Shown here one piece after another: positions 48,551 to 56,842 of a stretch of DNA of 64,000 nucleotides; position 1 is the first letter of the stretch, and every line of letters starts with the position of its first letter. The notes beneath the pieces are model-generated. The model was not told where the DNA came from and did not search any database. It worked only from the letters and a program-made list of their open reading frames with translations. Location of the stretch: the NCBI RefSeq assembly GCF_004295645.1, contig NZ_CP034752.1, positions 62,001 to 126,000 of the forward strand, given 5' to 3'. This DNA is from Limnobaculum zhutongyuii. GTDB taxonomy: Bacteria > Pseudomonadota > Gammaproteobacteria > Enterobacterales > Enterobacteriaceae. Position numbers and translations under genes: made by a program.

Positions 48551-49260
48551 GACCAGTCAACCTCCTGTAGTGACTGAGGTTTTTCCATCTCCAGCTCGGC
48601 CGGATCCATTTCCCATATAAGATGCTGATAAGGGCTATTTGGCTCGGTAAATAAATGCCGGGAAATGGTCATATTCGAATCCAGCGTACCTTTACTGTTC
48701 AGAGCGTAGCGTTTGAGTTCCGGCTGCTCTTCACTGATGGAGAGCCAGAAGGTTCTGCCAATCAGAAATCCGGATGCGTACTCTTGCCAACTGGCGTAGT
48801 AATGGCGGGCGCGCTGGGCAATACGGCAGTGAAACCACAAACTCTCTTGTTCAGTCATCCACTGGTTTAATACACCAATACGACACAGGAAGCTCATTCG
48901 GCACAGATCCCAGGCTCGGATGCCGCCTGAGCCACACATGAGGGCCGTATCGGCCACAAACTCGAGCAATACCTGACGCGACTCTTCCTGATGAGCTGAA
49001 TAATCCCGCCAACGGTTTGGTGTTAGCTGGTGCCATAAATAGTAAGGATAGGAGAGTTCATCAGCATGACCGTGGTCAATCATGCGGGTAACGGTATCGA
49101 ATAATGATTCTCTGGATTCTATGTCCCAGCTCTCTTTTAAATCCAGCGAGGAGTCGTTTGGGTAGAAGTCCGGTGCGGTGTAAGACGCCCCGTATTCAAT
49201 GTTTAGCGCGACCATCGGGGCCGACAGGGCGTATAGCCAGTGTTGATATTGTTGGTCCAT
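48547..49260 (-). CDS. DUF1266 protein (YbeR/YbeU-like)
   Basis: 237 residues from ATG at 49258-49260; the longer frame (to 49326) begins with TTG and no ribosome-binding site, so I prefer the ATG. The C-terminal half carries the DUF1266 signature (GGIRAWDLCRMSFLCRIG; YYASWQEYASGFLIGRTFW). In E. coli two DUF1266 genes (ybeR, ybeU) lie beside djlB, djlC and hscC; the same partnership is kept here by the four-base overlap with the J-protein gene. The function is unknown. The protein has no signal peptide or membrane segment, so it is probably cytoplasmic. Confidence 0.82.
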   Translation of the reverse strand: MDQQYQHWLYALSAPMVALNIEYGASYTAPDFYPNDSSLDLKESWDIESRESLFDTVTRMIDHGHADELSYPYYLWHQLTPNRWRDYSAHQEESRQVLLEFVADTALMCGSGGIRAWDLCRMSFLCRIGVLNQWMTEQESLWFHCRIAQRARHYYASWQEYASGFLIGRTFWLSISEEQPELKRYALNSKGTLDSNMTISRHLFTEPNSPYQHLIWEMDPAELEMEKPQSLQEVDWS

Positions 49261-49544
49261 CAATAAGCTCAACGGGGAAAAAAAATGGTTATTCAGGATA
49301 CTACTACAGAAAGAAAACGCCTTCAAAGATGGAAAAATGTGTTGTGAGACAACTCAGATGCTGTTATCACATTGTTTCTGGAAAAACTGCAACTACACAT
49401 TGTGATATGCCAAAAGGATATCCGGAAGTGTGCCTTTGTTTATCAATCGGCGGGTTGAGACAAATTGTTCTATGCTTCATCCGCTCTGATATTTTCTGCC
49501 TGTTATAACAGGCGCTGAAACTCTACTTTATGAGGATAACTCAG

Positions 49545-50783
49545 GTGTCACAAGCGACGACTTCACAAAAAACGCTGGTTCAAAAAGCGGTGTCTAAACA
49601 TAAGCTGTTGACGATTGCCGGTCTGGGGTGGATGTTCGATGCTTTGGATGTCGGGCTGTTGTCATTTCTATTGGCTGCGTTAAAACAAGACTGGGGACTA
49701 ACGGCTCAACAAATGGGCTGGATTGGCAGCATTAACTCTATCGGCATGGCGGTAGGGGCATTTGTATTTGGCGTGATGGCGGATCGTACCGGGCGTAAAT
49801 CGGCATTTATTGTCACGTTATTGCTGTTTAGCGTTGGTAGTGGATTAACCGCGCTGGTATCTACGCTGGCTGCTTTATTGGTACTGCGTTTTATTATCGG
49901 TATGGGGCTGGGTGGCGAACTGCCGGTAGCCTCGACGTTGGTTTCTGAGAGCGTTGAATCACACGAACGCGGGCGCATTGTAGTACTGCTGGAGAGCTTT
50001 TGGGCGTTTGGCTGGCTGGCGGCGGCGCTGATTGCTTACTTTATCATTCCAAGCTACGGCTGGCGTGTGGCGATGTTAATCAGTGCATTACCTGCATTCT
50101 ATGCCATTTATCTGCGCTGGAATTTGCCGGACTCACCGCGCTTTAAGCGGGCAGAAACCAAAGAGGCTAAGCCTTCAATTATCAGTAATATCACCGCAGT
50201 CTGGTCCAGTGACTACCGAAAAGCCACGCTAATGCTGTGGATCCTGTGGTTCTGCGTGGTGTTTTCTTACTATGGTATGTTCCTGTGGCTGCCGAGTGTC
50301 GTGATGCTGAAGGGCTTTAGTCTGGTGAAAAGCTTCCAGTATGTGTTGATTATGACGCTGGCCCAACTTCCGGGTTACTTCACCGCCGCATGGCTCATCG
50401 AGCGCTATGGACGTAAGTTTGTACTGGCAACGTATCTAACCGGAACCGCGATTTCAGCCTATTTCTTTGGTGCTTCTGATACCGTTGCTCAACTGTTGAT
50501 TTTTGGCATGTTATTGTCATTCTTCAATCTGGGGGCATGGGGAGCGTTATACGCCTATACCCCGGAACAATATCCAACCGCTATCCGCGGTACGGGTGCC
50601 GGAATGGCGGCTTCCATTGGTCGGGTTGGTGGTATTCTGGGGCCACTCATGGTCGGTTATCTGGTGGCAATGAACAGTTCTATTACGCTGATTTTTAGTC
50701 TGTTCTGTGCGTCGATTATGGTGGCGGTAGTGGCGGTTATTTGGTTAGGGAAGGAGACTAAGCAGATGGATTTGATACCGTAG
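49545..50783 (+). CDS. MFS transporter, NiaP/YceI-like
   Basis: 412 residues from GTG at 49545, which has GAGGA eight bases upstream; an ATG at 49530 in the same frame has no ribosome-binding site. Twelve membrane segments. The opening WMFDALDVGLLSFLLAALKQ, GSINSIGMAVGAFVFGVMAD and GMGLGGELPVASTLVSE match the NiaP/YceI branch (niacin and aromatic-acid uptake), with the MFS motif MADRTGRKSAF. The C-terminal half has YTPEQYPTAIRGTGAGMAAS, typical of the same group. The substrate is likely a small carboxylated compound, possibly nicotinate, but no biosynthetic or catabolic partner gene is next to it. It is divergent from the DUF1266 gene. Confidence 0.85.
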   Translation: MSQATTSQKTLVQKAVSKHKLLTIAGLGWMFDALDVGLLSFLLAALKQDWGLTAQQMGWIGSINSIGMAVGAFVFGVMADRTGRKSAFIVTLLLFSVGSGLTALVSTLAALLVLRFIIGMGLGGELPVASTLVSESVESHERGRIVVLLESFWAFGWLAAALIAYFIIPSYGWRVAMLISALPAFYAIYLRWNLPDSPRFKRAETKEAKPSIISNITAVWSSDYRKATLMLWILWFCVVFSYYGMFLWLPSVVMLKGFSLVKSFQYVLIMTLAQLPGYFTAAWLIERYGRKFVLATYLTGTAISAYFFGASDTVAQLLIFGMLLSFFNLGAWGALYAYTPEQYPTAIRGTGAGMAASIGRVGGILGPLMVGYLVAMNSSITLIFSLFCASIMVAVVAVIWLGKETKQMDLIP

Positions 50784-51070
50784 CTACGTCAGTTCTGGGG
50801 GATATTTCGTCCGCCAAAAGTAATTAACTATTGTACGGGCGGCCGAGCAGGGGCATTAGGGCGAATGCCCCTGCTCCCTGCTCCCCGCGCCTCCGTACCC
50901 GCATGGATTCGTTTCAGACGGAGCCATGCTTCGCCCAAGATCCCTGTTGGGCGTGCCACCCTCTTTCAGTTGTCGGCTGATTCCAGTGCTCCTTAAGGTC
51001 AAGGGTTTTAAGGGCAAAGGATTAAGGGCAAGAGGCAACGGCGGGAATGTATTTTGTTGAAAGGATTTAT
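50784..51070. repeat. GC-rich hairpin element between MFS and GNAT genes
   Basis: The region holds several inverted repeats: GCAGGGGCATT/AATGCCCCTGC (11-bp stem, loop AGGGCG, about 50849-50876), CATGG/CCATG around 50901-50928, and GCCCAA/TTGGGC around 50934-50953. It then has three imperfect copies of TTAAGGGCAA-like sequence (about 50994-51032). It shows no resemblance to the other dispersed repeat of this window. It looks like a mobile-type intergenic element, but only this copy is visible. Confidence 0.6.
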
Positions 51071-51598
51071 ATGACTGGTGAAATAACTAATTATTCGATT
51101 GGTTTGGCAGTTGCGGCTGATATTCCATTCATTGCGCCGATTGAGGCTGCCGCAGCGTCGATTTTTCCTGAATCCGTTTTGCCAATACCGCAGCGGCAGG
51201 AGACGATTCCTGCTGATTTATTGCAGCAGGCACGAGTAGAGAATCGCTTATGGGTAGCACAGCAGGATGGCCAGCCGGTTGGTTTTATTCTGGCGGATCG
51301 AGTGGGGGAATGGGGCTGGATTCAGGAGGTATGTGTGCATCCTGATGTGGGCAGGCGGGGTATTGGTAAGCAGTTGATTAGGCAAGTGATTGAATGGTCA
51401 CGTCAACAACAGTGCCAATATGTCGGACTGACGACGTTTCGTGATGTGGCCTGGAATGGTCCTTTCTATCAACGTATAGGCTTTACGGCATTTGACTCAT
51501 TGCCAATCCCTGAGTTTCTACAGCAGGCACTAGCCGGTGAGCGGGAATGGAGCCGCTTTTATCGGATGGCGATGCATTATCCTCTGAATCCGCTGTGA
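51071..51598 (+). CDS. GNAT N-acetyltransferase
   Basis: 175 residues from ATG at 51071, which has AAGGA six bases upstream (51061-51065); the ATG at 51047 lacks one. GNAT features: the opening strand-helix IGLAVAADIPFIAPIEAAAA, the strand LWVAQQDGQPVGFILADRVG, IQEVCVHPDVGRRGIGKQLI with the acetyl-CoA loop (Arg/Gly-rich), and GLTTFRDVAWNGPFYQRIGF. The pattern PFYQRIGF near the end is typical of small-molecule or antibiotic-class acetyltransferases. The substrate is unknown. The stop codon falls inside a perfect 11-bp inverted repeat shared with the convergent gene's end. Confidence 0.85.
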   Translation: MTGEITNYSIGLAVAADIPFIAPIEAAAASIFPESVLPIPQRQETIPADLLQQARVENRLWVAQQDGQPVGFILADRVGEWGWIQEVCVHPDVGRRGIGKQLIRQVIEWSRQQQCQYVGLTTFRDVAWNGPFYQRIGFTAFDSLPIPEFLQQALAGEREWSRFYRMAMHYPLNPL

Positions 51599-51614
51599 AA
51601 CGGTTCAGAGGATA
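51578..51614. terminator. Inverted repeat across the GNAT stop codon (possible bidirectional terminator)
   Basis: TATCCTCTGAA (51578-51588) and TTCAGAGGATA (51604-51614) form a perfect 11-bp stem with a 15-base loop containing the TGA stop. There is no T run, so intrinsic termination would be weak; an mRNA 3'-end protection role is equally possible. Confidence 0.5.
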
Positions 51615-51626
51615 GCGGTTGAAGTA

Positions 51627-52589
51627 TTATTCACCGCCTACTGCATTAATGTATTTTTCCAGTACGATATTTTTACCGCACAGCACTACGGCGATTTTCT
51701 TACCCTGAAATTCAGGTGCCAGCCGTAGCGCAGTTGCAAGCGCTACGCCAGCGGCACCTTCAATCATCCAACGGTCGGTGCGGGCGACCAGACGCATCGC
51801 ATCGCGGATCTCTTGCTCACTGACTAATTCGTAACGATCGATGACCTGCTGGCAAACAGGAAAGGTAATAGCGCCAGGTTCTACGCCGCCGGCGGTACCA
51901 TCAGACAGGGTTTCCTGCTCTTCCACCTCAATAATGTTTCCGGCTTTCAGGCTGGCGTACATACTGGGCGCATTGGCTGGCCAGCAGCCAATAATTTGAG
52001 TTTTAGGGGATAACTGTTTGAGAGCAGTACCAATACCTGATATCAAACCGCCGCCGCCAACGGCAATAAATACCGCATCTAAATTGTCTATCTGTTCTGC
52101 TATTTCTATGCCAGACGTACCCTGACCGGCAATGATGTATTTGTCGTTATAAGGAGAGACAAAGGGTTTACCCTGTAATCCGGCTTGTCTTGATGCTTCA
52201 AGCTCTGCTGCCAGCGCGTCTCCTTCAACCAGTTCAATATCAGCCCCAAATGCACGGATGGCATCCAGCTTAACCTGTGCTGCTGTTGCGGGAGCATATA
52301 CGGTAACGGCTACGCCCGCTTCCCGAGCCGCCAGTGCTAATGCCTGACCGTGATTACCTGTTGAAGCGGTGATCACACCACTTTGGCGCGCTGTCTCATT
52401 CAGCAAACGTATTTTGTTTACGGCCCCCCGAAATTTAAACGATCCCGTATGCTGCAAATGTTCGCATTTCAGATAGATTTGGCAGCCGCTGATTAATGAT
52501 AGTAACGGGCTGTAGTCCAACGGCGTGGTTCTGACCTGAGGACGAATTGCCATATGGGCTTCAGTGATTAATGGATAGAGGGAATTCAT
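51627..52589 (-). CDS. Threonine/serine dehydratase-family PLP enzyme
   Basis: 320 residues, the length of catabolic dehydratases without a regulatory domain. The PLP lysine is K52 in TGSFKFRGAVNK; the substrate loop is ASTGNHGQALALAA and the phosphate-binding loop VGGGGLISG. It deaminates hydroxy-amino acids (Thr or Ser to 2-oxoacid plus ammonia). The closest alternatives are serine racemase-like and threo-3-hydroxyaspartate ammonia-lyase; these cannot be separated by eye. There is a good AAGGAG five bases before the ATG. It is convergent with the GNAT gene and has its own upstream space shared with the DUF1176 gene. No substrate-specific transporter is adjacent. Confidence 0.85.
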   Translation of the reverse strand: MNSLYPLITEAHMAIRPQVRTTPLDYSPLLSLISGCQIYLKCEHLQHTGSFKFRGAVNKIRLLNETARQSGVITASTGNHGQALALAAREAGVAVTVYAPATAAQVKLDAIRAFGADIELVEGDALAAELEASRQAGLQGKPFVSPYNDKYIIAGQGTSGIEIAEQIDNLDAVFIAVGGGGLISGIGTALKQLSPKTQIIGCWPANAPSMYASLKAGNIIEVEEQETLSDGTAGGVEPGAITFPVCQQVIDRYELVSEQEIRDAMRLVARTDRWMIEGAAGVALATALRLAPEFQGKKIAVVLCGKNIVLEKYINAVGGE

Positions 52590-52797
52590 ACCGGCTCCTT
52601 TAGGTTAGTAAACTTATTTTTATCCTCTGGTTGATAAGTTGTCGAGGGGCAAGTTAACTGAAAGTGGAAAGGGAGAATATTTTGATAAAATTATTCGAGT
52701 CACTGCTAAGAATTTGTTCTGAAACGGGCACAGTTAATCAATATACTAGGCTTGAATGGCAGGCAGTAAAGTAACGATATTCTTCAGGGAGAGGGCC

Positions 52798-54897
52798 GTG
52801 TTCAGAGCTATTTTAATATTACTGGCAGCAATGTTTTCCCCCATGCTGCTGGCGGAGACCGAAGGCGGAATGACCTTCGCCCATAAAGAATGGGAAATTG
52901 CCTGTGATAATACCCGTACCTGTCGCGCAGCAGGTTATGGCATCAATGAAGGGGAACTTTCGGTTTTATTGACCCGTTATGCAGGTGCTGGCCAGAAAGT
53001 GAAGGGAACACTGGTTTTTGCCAGTTTTAATGATGATGAACAGACGCCCCCAAAACAGAACACGGCGAAACTGTGGATTGATGGTAAACCACAGGGAATG
53101 TTAGCGTCGGGAGAAGATGGTCGTTTTCAGTTATCTGATGCTCAGATCGAGCCTCTGATTGCCGCGCTGATCCGCGATAAAAAGGTTGAATTTGAATATG
53201 ATCAAAAGCGCTGGCAGCTCTCTGGCGCAGGTTTTAATGCCGTGATATTAAAAATGGATGAGTATCAGGGCCGTTTGAACACGCCGGGTGCCATCTTGCG
53301 TAAAGGAAACCGAAGCGAAAGTGAGGTATTACCGGCTCTTGCTCGTCCTGAAATTATTGCCGCTGCCGTTAATAAAAAAGCGACGCCGGTTGATTTAACG
53401 CCGGAGCAAGTCGATAAAGTGAGCCGTTGGTTAAAGCCAACGATTGAGGCGGAATGCCACGGCGTTGATGATATTGGTGACGGTAAAAATAACTGGAAAG
53501 CCATTAATGTTGACGCTAAACACTCACTGATTCAGGTACTGTGCTGGCGCGGTGCCTATAACGAAGGTCTGGCCTATTGGCTGGTGGATAATAACTTCAG
53601 CACTGAGCCTAAATTCATTACTTCTTCAGCCAGCGATTATGGCAATGGCATTATTTATCTGTCTCAGAAAGGCCGTGGGCTTGGCGACTGCTGGTTGGTG
53701 AAAAATTGGGTATGGGATGGCAAAAGTTTTGTTATCAGCGAAGAACTTTCTACCGGCGCCTGTAATGGAATAGAAGCCGGTGGCCCCTGGAATTTATATA
53801 CCGTAGTGAGTACGGTGAGATCGCAGCAGGAAATTGATGACGATAATGCAGCAGTAAAACAGCTGTATCAGGCTTTAGAAGATGAACGCAAAAAAGACAG
53901 TCAGCTGGCGGTTGATAAGGTCATGGAGCGTTACTCTCATATCAGCGATCGTCAGACCGAATTTACCATTCAATATATTGAACAAAATGGCGAATATCGT
54001 CTGCCATCAGAAAAACCCTCAGCCGATATCAGTGATGATGAGTGGCAAGCTTTTATTAAATCTGACGTGATAGCCGAAGAAACCGAACAGCGTGGCGCCT
54101 CTTATACGCTGGTTGATCTGGATGGAGACGGTCAGCGAGATTTGATTATCGATGCTTATATTGGTGGTACGGGGCTGTTTAGCGATATCAGTGTATTAAA
54201 AAGATATAAAACTGAATTTAATCCGGTAGGACCCAGCGCGCAAAACGGTGAGTTTGTTCCGGTAACCATGTATTCGTTGAATGGCCGCGGTGCTAATCAG
54301 GCTGACTATTGGATCAAACTCAATGGACAGGTCTATGTTGCCTATCGCAACAGTACTTTTGGTACAGATAATATCTATTTGTTAAAGCCGTTTAGCCAGT
54401 CTGCAAAAATACCAAAGATGACTATCCGCTATCAGTATGCGCTGGCATTGAGGAAAGAAAATGAACGGCCAAAAGAGGTGGTTCTGGATGCGGCAGATTT
54501 GGCGGAACTGGAAAAGAGCTTAGCCAGAATGTCCGATGAGATGTTGCATGATGGCCTCCCTGTATGGAGCTTTAATCATCCAATTTGCCCAATTCCGGCT
54601 TCAGTCAGTAAAGAAAATGCGCAGTTTTACTATACCGGCGATCCGTTGCATTACACGGTTGAGCGGGTAGCTGATATCCCGGTGTGGTTAAAAGGAAAAT
54701 GTTATGTTGGCTCGGTGGGTACTCCTTTTGGCTTCTATACACCAAAAGACGGGGTTGAAGCATTTGTTGTGATTACTTCCCCCAGAGAAGATGAATCATT
54801 CCATACTTCCGTTGATTTGACCGGCTCAAGAACTGTGCTGTCGATTAACCATTCCCGAGTTGATCTGGCAGAAAGCCACGGTATTTTCGCTCGATAA
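52798..54897 (+). CDS. Secreted DUF1176 protein with extra C-terminal half
   Basis: 699 residues from GTG at 52798. This start places the signal peptide MFRAILILLAAMFSPMLLAE exactly at the N-terminus and has GGGAGAGG just upstream; the ATG at 52756 would put 14 residues before it. Residues ~25-345 are a complete DUF1176 domain (HKEWEIACDNTRTCRAAGYG; GDCWLVKNWVWDGKSF; TGACNGIEAGGPWNLYTVVS), rich in paired cysteines. The second half (~350-699) has no name known to me; it includes an EF-hand-like loop (LVDLDGDGQRDLIIDAYIGG) and SSPREDESFHTSVDL-type beta sequence. It is likely periplasmic or exported. No function is known for DUF1176. It stands alone between two intergenic gaps. Confidence 0.82.
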   Translation: MFRAILILLAAMFSPMLLAETEGGMTFAHKEWEIACDNTRTCRAAGYGINEGELSVLLTRYAGAGQKVKGTLVFASFNDDEQTPPKQNTAKLWIDGKPQGMLASGEDGRFQLSDAQIEPLIAALIRDKKVEFEYDQKRWQLSGAGFNAVILKMDEYQGRLNTPGAILRKGNRSESEVLPALARPEIIAAAVNKKATPVDLTPEQVDKVSRWLKPTIEAECHGVDDIGDGKNNWKAINVDAKHSLIQVLCWRGAYNEGLAYWLVDNNFSTEPKFITSSASDYGNGIIYLSQKGRGLGDCWLVKNWVWDGKSFVISEELSTGACNGIEAGGPWNLYTVVSTVRSQQEIDDDNAAVKQLYQALEDERKKDSQLAVDKVMERYSHISDRQTEFTIQYIEQNGEYRLPSEKPSADISDDEWQAFIKSDVIAEETEQRGASYTLVDLDGDGQRDLIIDAYIGGTGLFSDISVLKRYKTEFNPVGPSAQNGEFVPVTMYSLNGRGANQADYWIKLNGQVYVAYRNSTFGTDNIYLLKPFSQSAKIPKMTIRYQYALALRKENERPKEVVLDAADLAELEKSLARMSDEMLHDGLPVWSFNHPICPIPASVSKENAQFYYTGDPLHYTVERVADIPVWLKGKCYVGSVGTPFGFYTPKDGVEAFVVITSPREDESFHTSVDLTGSRTVLSINHSRVDLAESHGIFAR

Positions 54898-55241
54898 AAT
54901 ACATGCAGGGCACATTGAGTTGTGCCCTGTGTACTGCCTTTTTCTTGCTTTTTTCTCTTTCTATTTCAAACGGTCTTACATTTTTTGCCTCGGAATAGCC
55001 TTTTTTAGCATTCAAATAATTTCCTTTTAGAAATAGATTGTACGTTTTGCGATCCAGATCGTAGTACAATTTAAATAAATTGAATTACAATCTCTTCATC
55101 GTAGTAGAAATACTCGCCATTTTTAACATCGTGTACAAGACAGGTGAGGGTCAGACAGATAAAGTTGGTAGCAGCCAAAACTGATGCCGAAGTAGCACAG
55201 TTTTCAGTACAACAACGACACTTATCACTCTGGAGTTATTG
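54898..55241. promoter_or_regulatory. Control region of the dgo operon
   Basis: 344 bases, AT-rich, ending with TGGAG before the dgoR ATG. It contains the inverted repeat at 55037-55070 (separate entry) and a second similar half-site TTGAATTACAA nearby at about 55079-55089. No other gene is evident. Confidence 0.55.
55037..55070. promoter_or_regulatory. Candidate DgoR operator
   Basis: ATTGTAC (55037-55043) and GTACAAT (55064-55070) are perfect inverted halves 20 bases apart, about 170 bases upstream of dgoR. GntR/FadR-type regulators bind such TNGTNNNACNA-like palindromes, and E. coli dgoR is known to repress its own operon. That this is the DgoR site is an inference from position and symmetry. 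Confidence 0.5.
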
Positions 55242-55940
55242 ATGCCACAGTCTGAAATGAGCAAAACCGATCGCATTATTATCGAGCTGGGTAAGCAGAT
55301 CGTACACGGTAAATATATTCCTGGTTCTGCGTTACCGGCAGAAACCGATCTTTGTGAAGAATTTAATACTTCACGCAACATTATTCGTGAGGTGCTGCGC
55401 GCACTGGCAGCAAAGCGTTTAGTTGAAGTGCAGCGTTATCGCGGAGCATTTGTCACTTTCCGCAATCAGTGGAGTTATCTCGACAGTGACGTTTTGCAGT
55501 GGATTCTTGAGCATGATTATGACCCCCGGTTGACCGCCTCAATGAATGAAGTGCGTCATTTAGTCGAGCCGAGCATGGCTCGTTGGGCAGCAGAGCGCGC
55601 AACGCCTACGGAATTGGTCCAGATTGAAAGTGCGCTGAATGACATGATTATTCACAGTCAGGATCGCGAAGCGTTTAACCAGGCAGATATTCGTTTTCAC
55701 CAGGCTATTTTGGTGGCGACCCATAATCCAATATTACAGCAGTTGGGCGTTGCGATTAGTTCGCTACAACATGCGGTGTTTGAGCGTACCTATATGCCGG
55801 ATGAAGACAATATGCCGCGCACCCTGCGGGAGCATAAGGACTTGTACGATGCGATTCGGCATCAGGATATTGATGCTGCAGAGAAGGCCGCTCTGGCGAT
55901 GATTGCCAGTTCCACCCAGCGTTTGAAGGAGTCTACATGA
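55242..55940 (+). CDS. dgoR: D-galactonate operon regulator DgoR (GntR family)
   Basis: 232 residues from ATG at 55242, with TGGAG six bases upstream (the longer frame begins with TTG). The winged helix-turn-helix is at residues ~8-74 (IVHGKYIPGSALPAETDLCE; TSRNIIREVLRALAAKRLVE), followed by a FadR-type ligand domain (ASMNEVRHLVEPSMARWAAE; FHQAILVATHNPILQQL, with His and Asp metal-site positions). It matches E. coli DgoR throughout. It represses the dgo genes and is released by D-galactonate. It is first in the operon: dgoK overlaps its stop by four bases (ATGA). Confidence 0.95.
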   Translation: MPQSEMSKTDRIIIELGKQIVHGKYIPGSALPAETDLCEEFNTSRNIIREVLRALAAKRLVEVQRYRGAFVTFRNQWSYLDSDVLQWILEHDYDPRLTASMNEVRHLVEPSMARWAAERATPTELVQIESALNDMIIHSQDREAFNQADIRFHQAILVATHNPILQQLGVAISSLQHAVFERTYMPDEDNMPRTLREHKDLYDAIRHQDIDAAEKAALAMIASSTQRLKEST

Positions 55941-56842
55941 TTGAGCAATTTATCGGCGTTGATTGGGGTTCAACCAATCTGAGAGCCTGGTTATTTGATG
56001 GCGATCTGTGCGTCGATACGCTGCGTTCTGAGCGGGGCGTTACCCGTTTTGACGGGCAGCTGCCGGAAGCGATTTTTCATCAGCTATTTGATAACTGGCT
56101 GGCTCAGTATCCTGACGGGATCCCTGTAGTGATGGCCGGCATGATTGGTAGTAACGCCGGATGGATTCCTACTCCTTATCAAATGTGTCCGGCAAATTTA
56201 AGTCAGATCTCTCATCACTTAATGCCGGTAACTCAGCTAGCGCCCATGCGCGCCTGGATTGTGCCCGGCCTTGCCATCAATCAGGATGGCAACTGCAACG
56301 TTATGCGTGGTGAAGAGACCCAGTTAGTAGGTGCTCATGCACAAAAACCAGCCGCCTATTACGTGATGCCCGGTACCCATTGCAAATGGGTACAAATGGA
56401 TGGCGATACGGTAGCCGATTTTCGGACGGTGATGACCGGTGAACTGCATCATCTGCTGATTAATCATTCGCTGGTGGGTGCCGGTATTGGTGTGCAGCGT
56501 GAATCGCAGCAGGCATTCAGACAGGGAATGGACGTTGGTTTTAATGAAACTCATATTATCCGTCGCCTGTTTGAAACCCGGGCGGCTCATGTTCTTGGTC
56601 AGTTAGATCCTTCCGTGGTTCAGGAGTGGCTATCCGGGTTGCTTATCGGTAATGAAGTAGCGCAAATGCAGCAGCAATATGCTGATGTGAATCAGCGTGG
56701 CGTCACGATTATTGGTAACCAGAGTTTAACCAGTCGCTATCGCGAAGCGCTGGTTTTAGCCGGTATCCCACATCAGGCCATTGATGGAGATGATGCCTTT
56801 AAATCCGGTATAAGGAGTCTGGTTTATGAGCTGGAAAACTAA
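55937..56842 (+). CDS. dgoK: 2-dehydro-3-deoxygalactonokinase DgoK
   Basis: 301 residues (E. coli: 292). It phosphorylates 2-keto-3-deoxy-D-galactonate with ATP, step two of D-galactonate breakdown. The N-terminal phosphate loop of the sugar-kinase/Hsp70/actin fold is IGVDWGSTNLRAWLF; further marks are VVMAGMIGSNAGW, the MPGTHCKWVQM segment and FRTVMTGELHHLL. Translation is coupled: its ATG overlaps the dgoR TGA, and its 3' end overlaps dgoA by 17 bases. Confidence 0.95.
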   Translation: MIEQFIGVDWGSTNLRAWLFDGDLCVDTLRSERGVTRFDGQLPEAIFHQLFDNWLAQYPDGIPVVMAGMIGSNAGWIPTPYQMCPANLSQISHHLMPVTQLAPMRAWIVPGLAINQDGNCNVMRGEETQLVGAHAQKPAAYYVMPGTHCKWVQMDGDTVADFRTVMTGELHHLLINHSLVGAGIGVQRESQQAFRQGMDVGFNETHIIRRLFETRAAHVLGQLDPSVVQEWLSGLLIGNEVAQMQQQYADVNQRGVTIIGNQSLTSRYREALVLAGIPHQAIDGDDAFKSGIRSLVYELEN

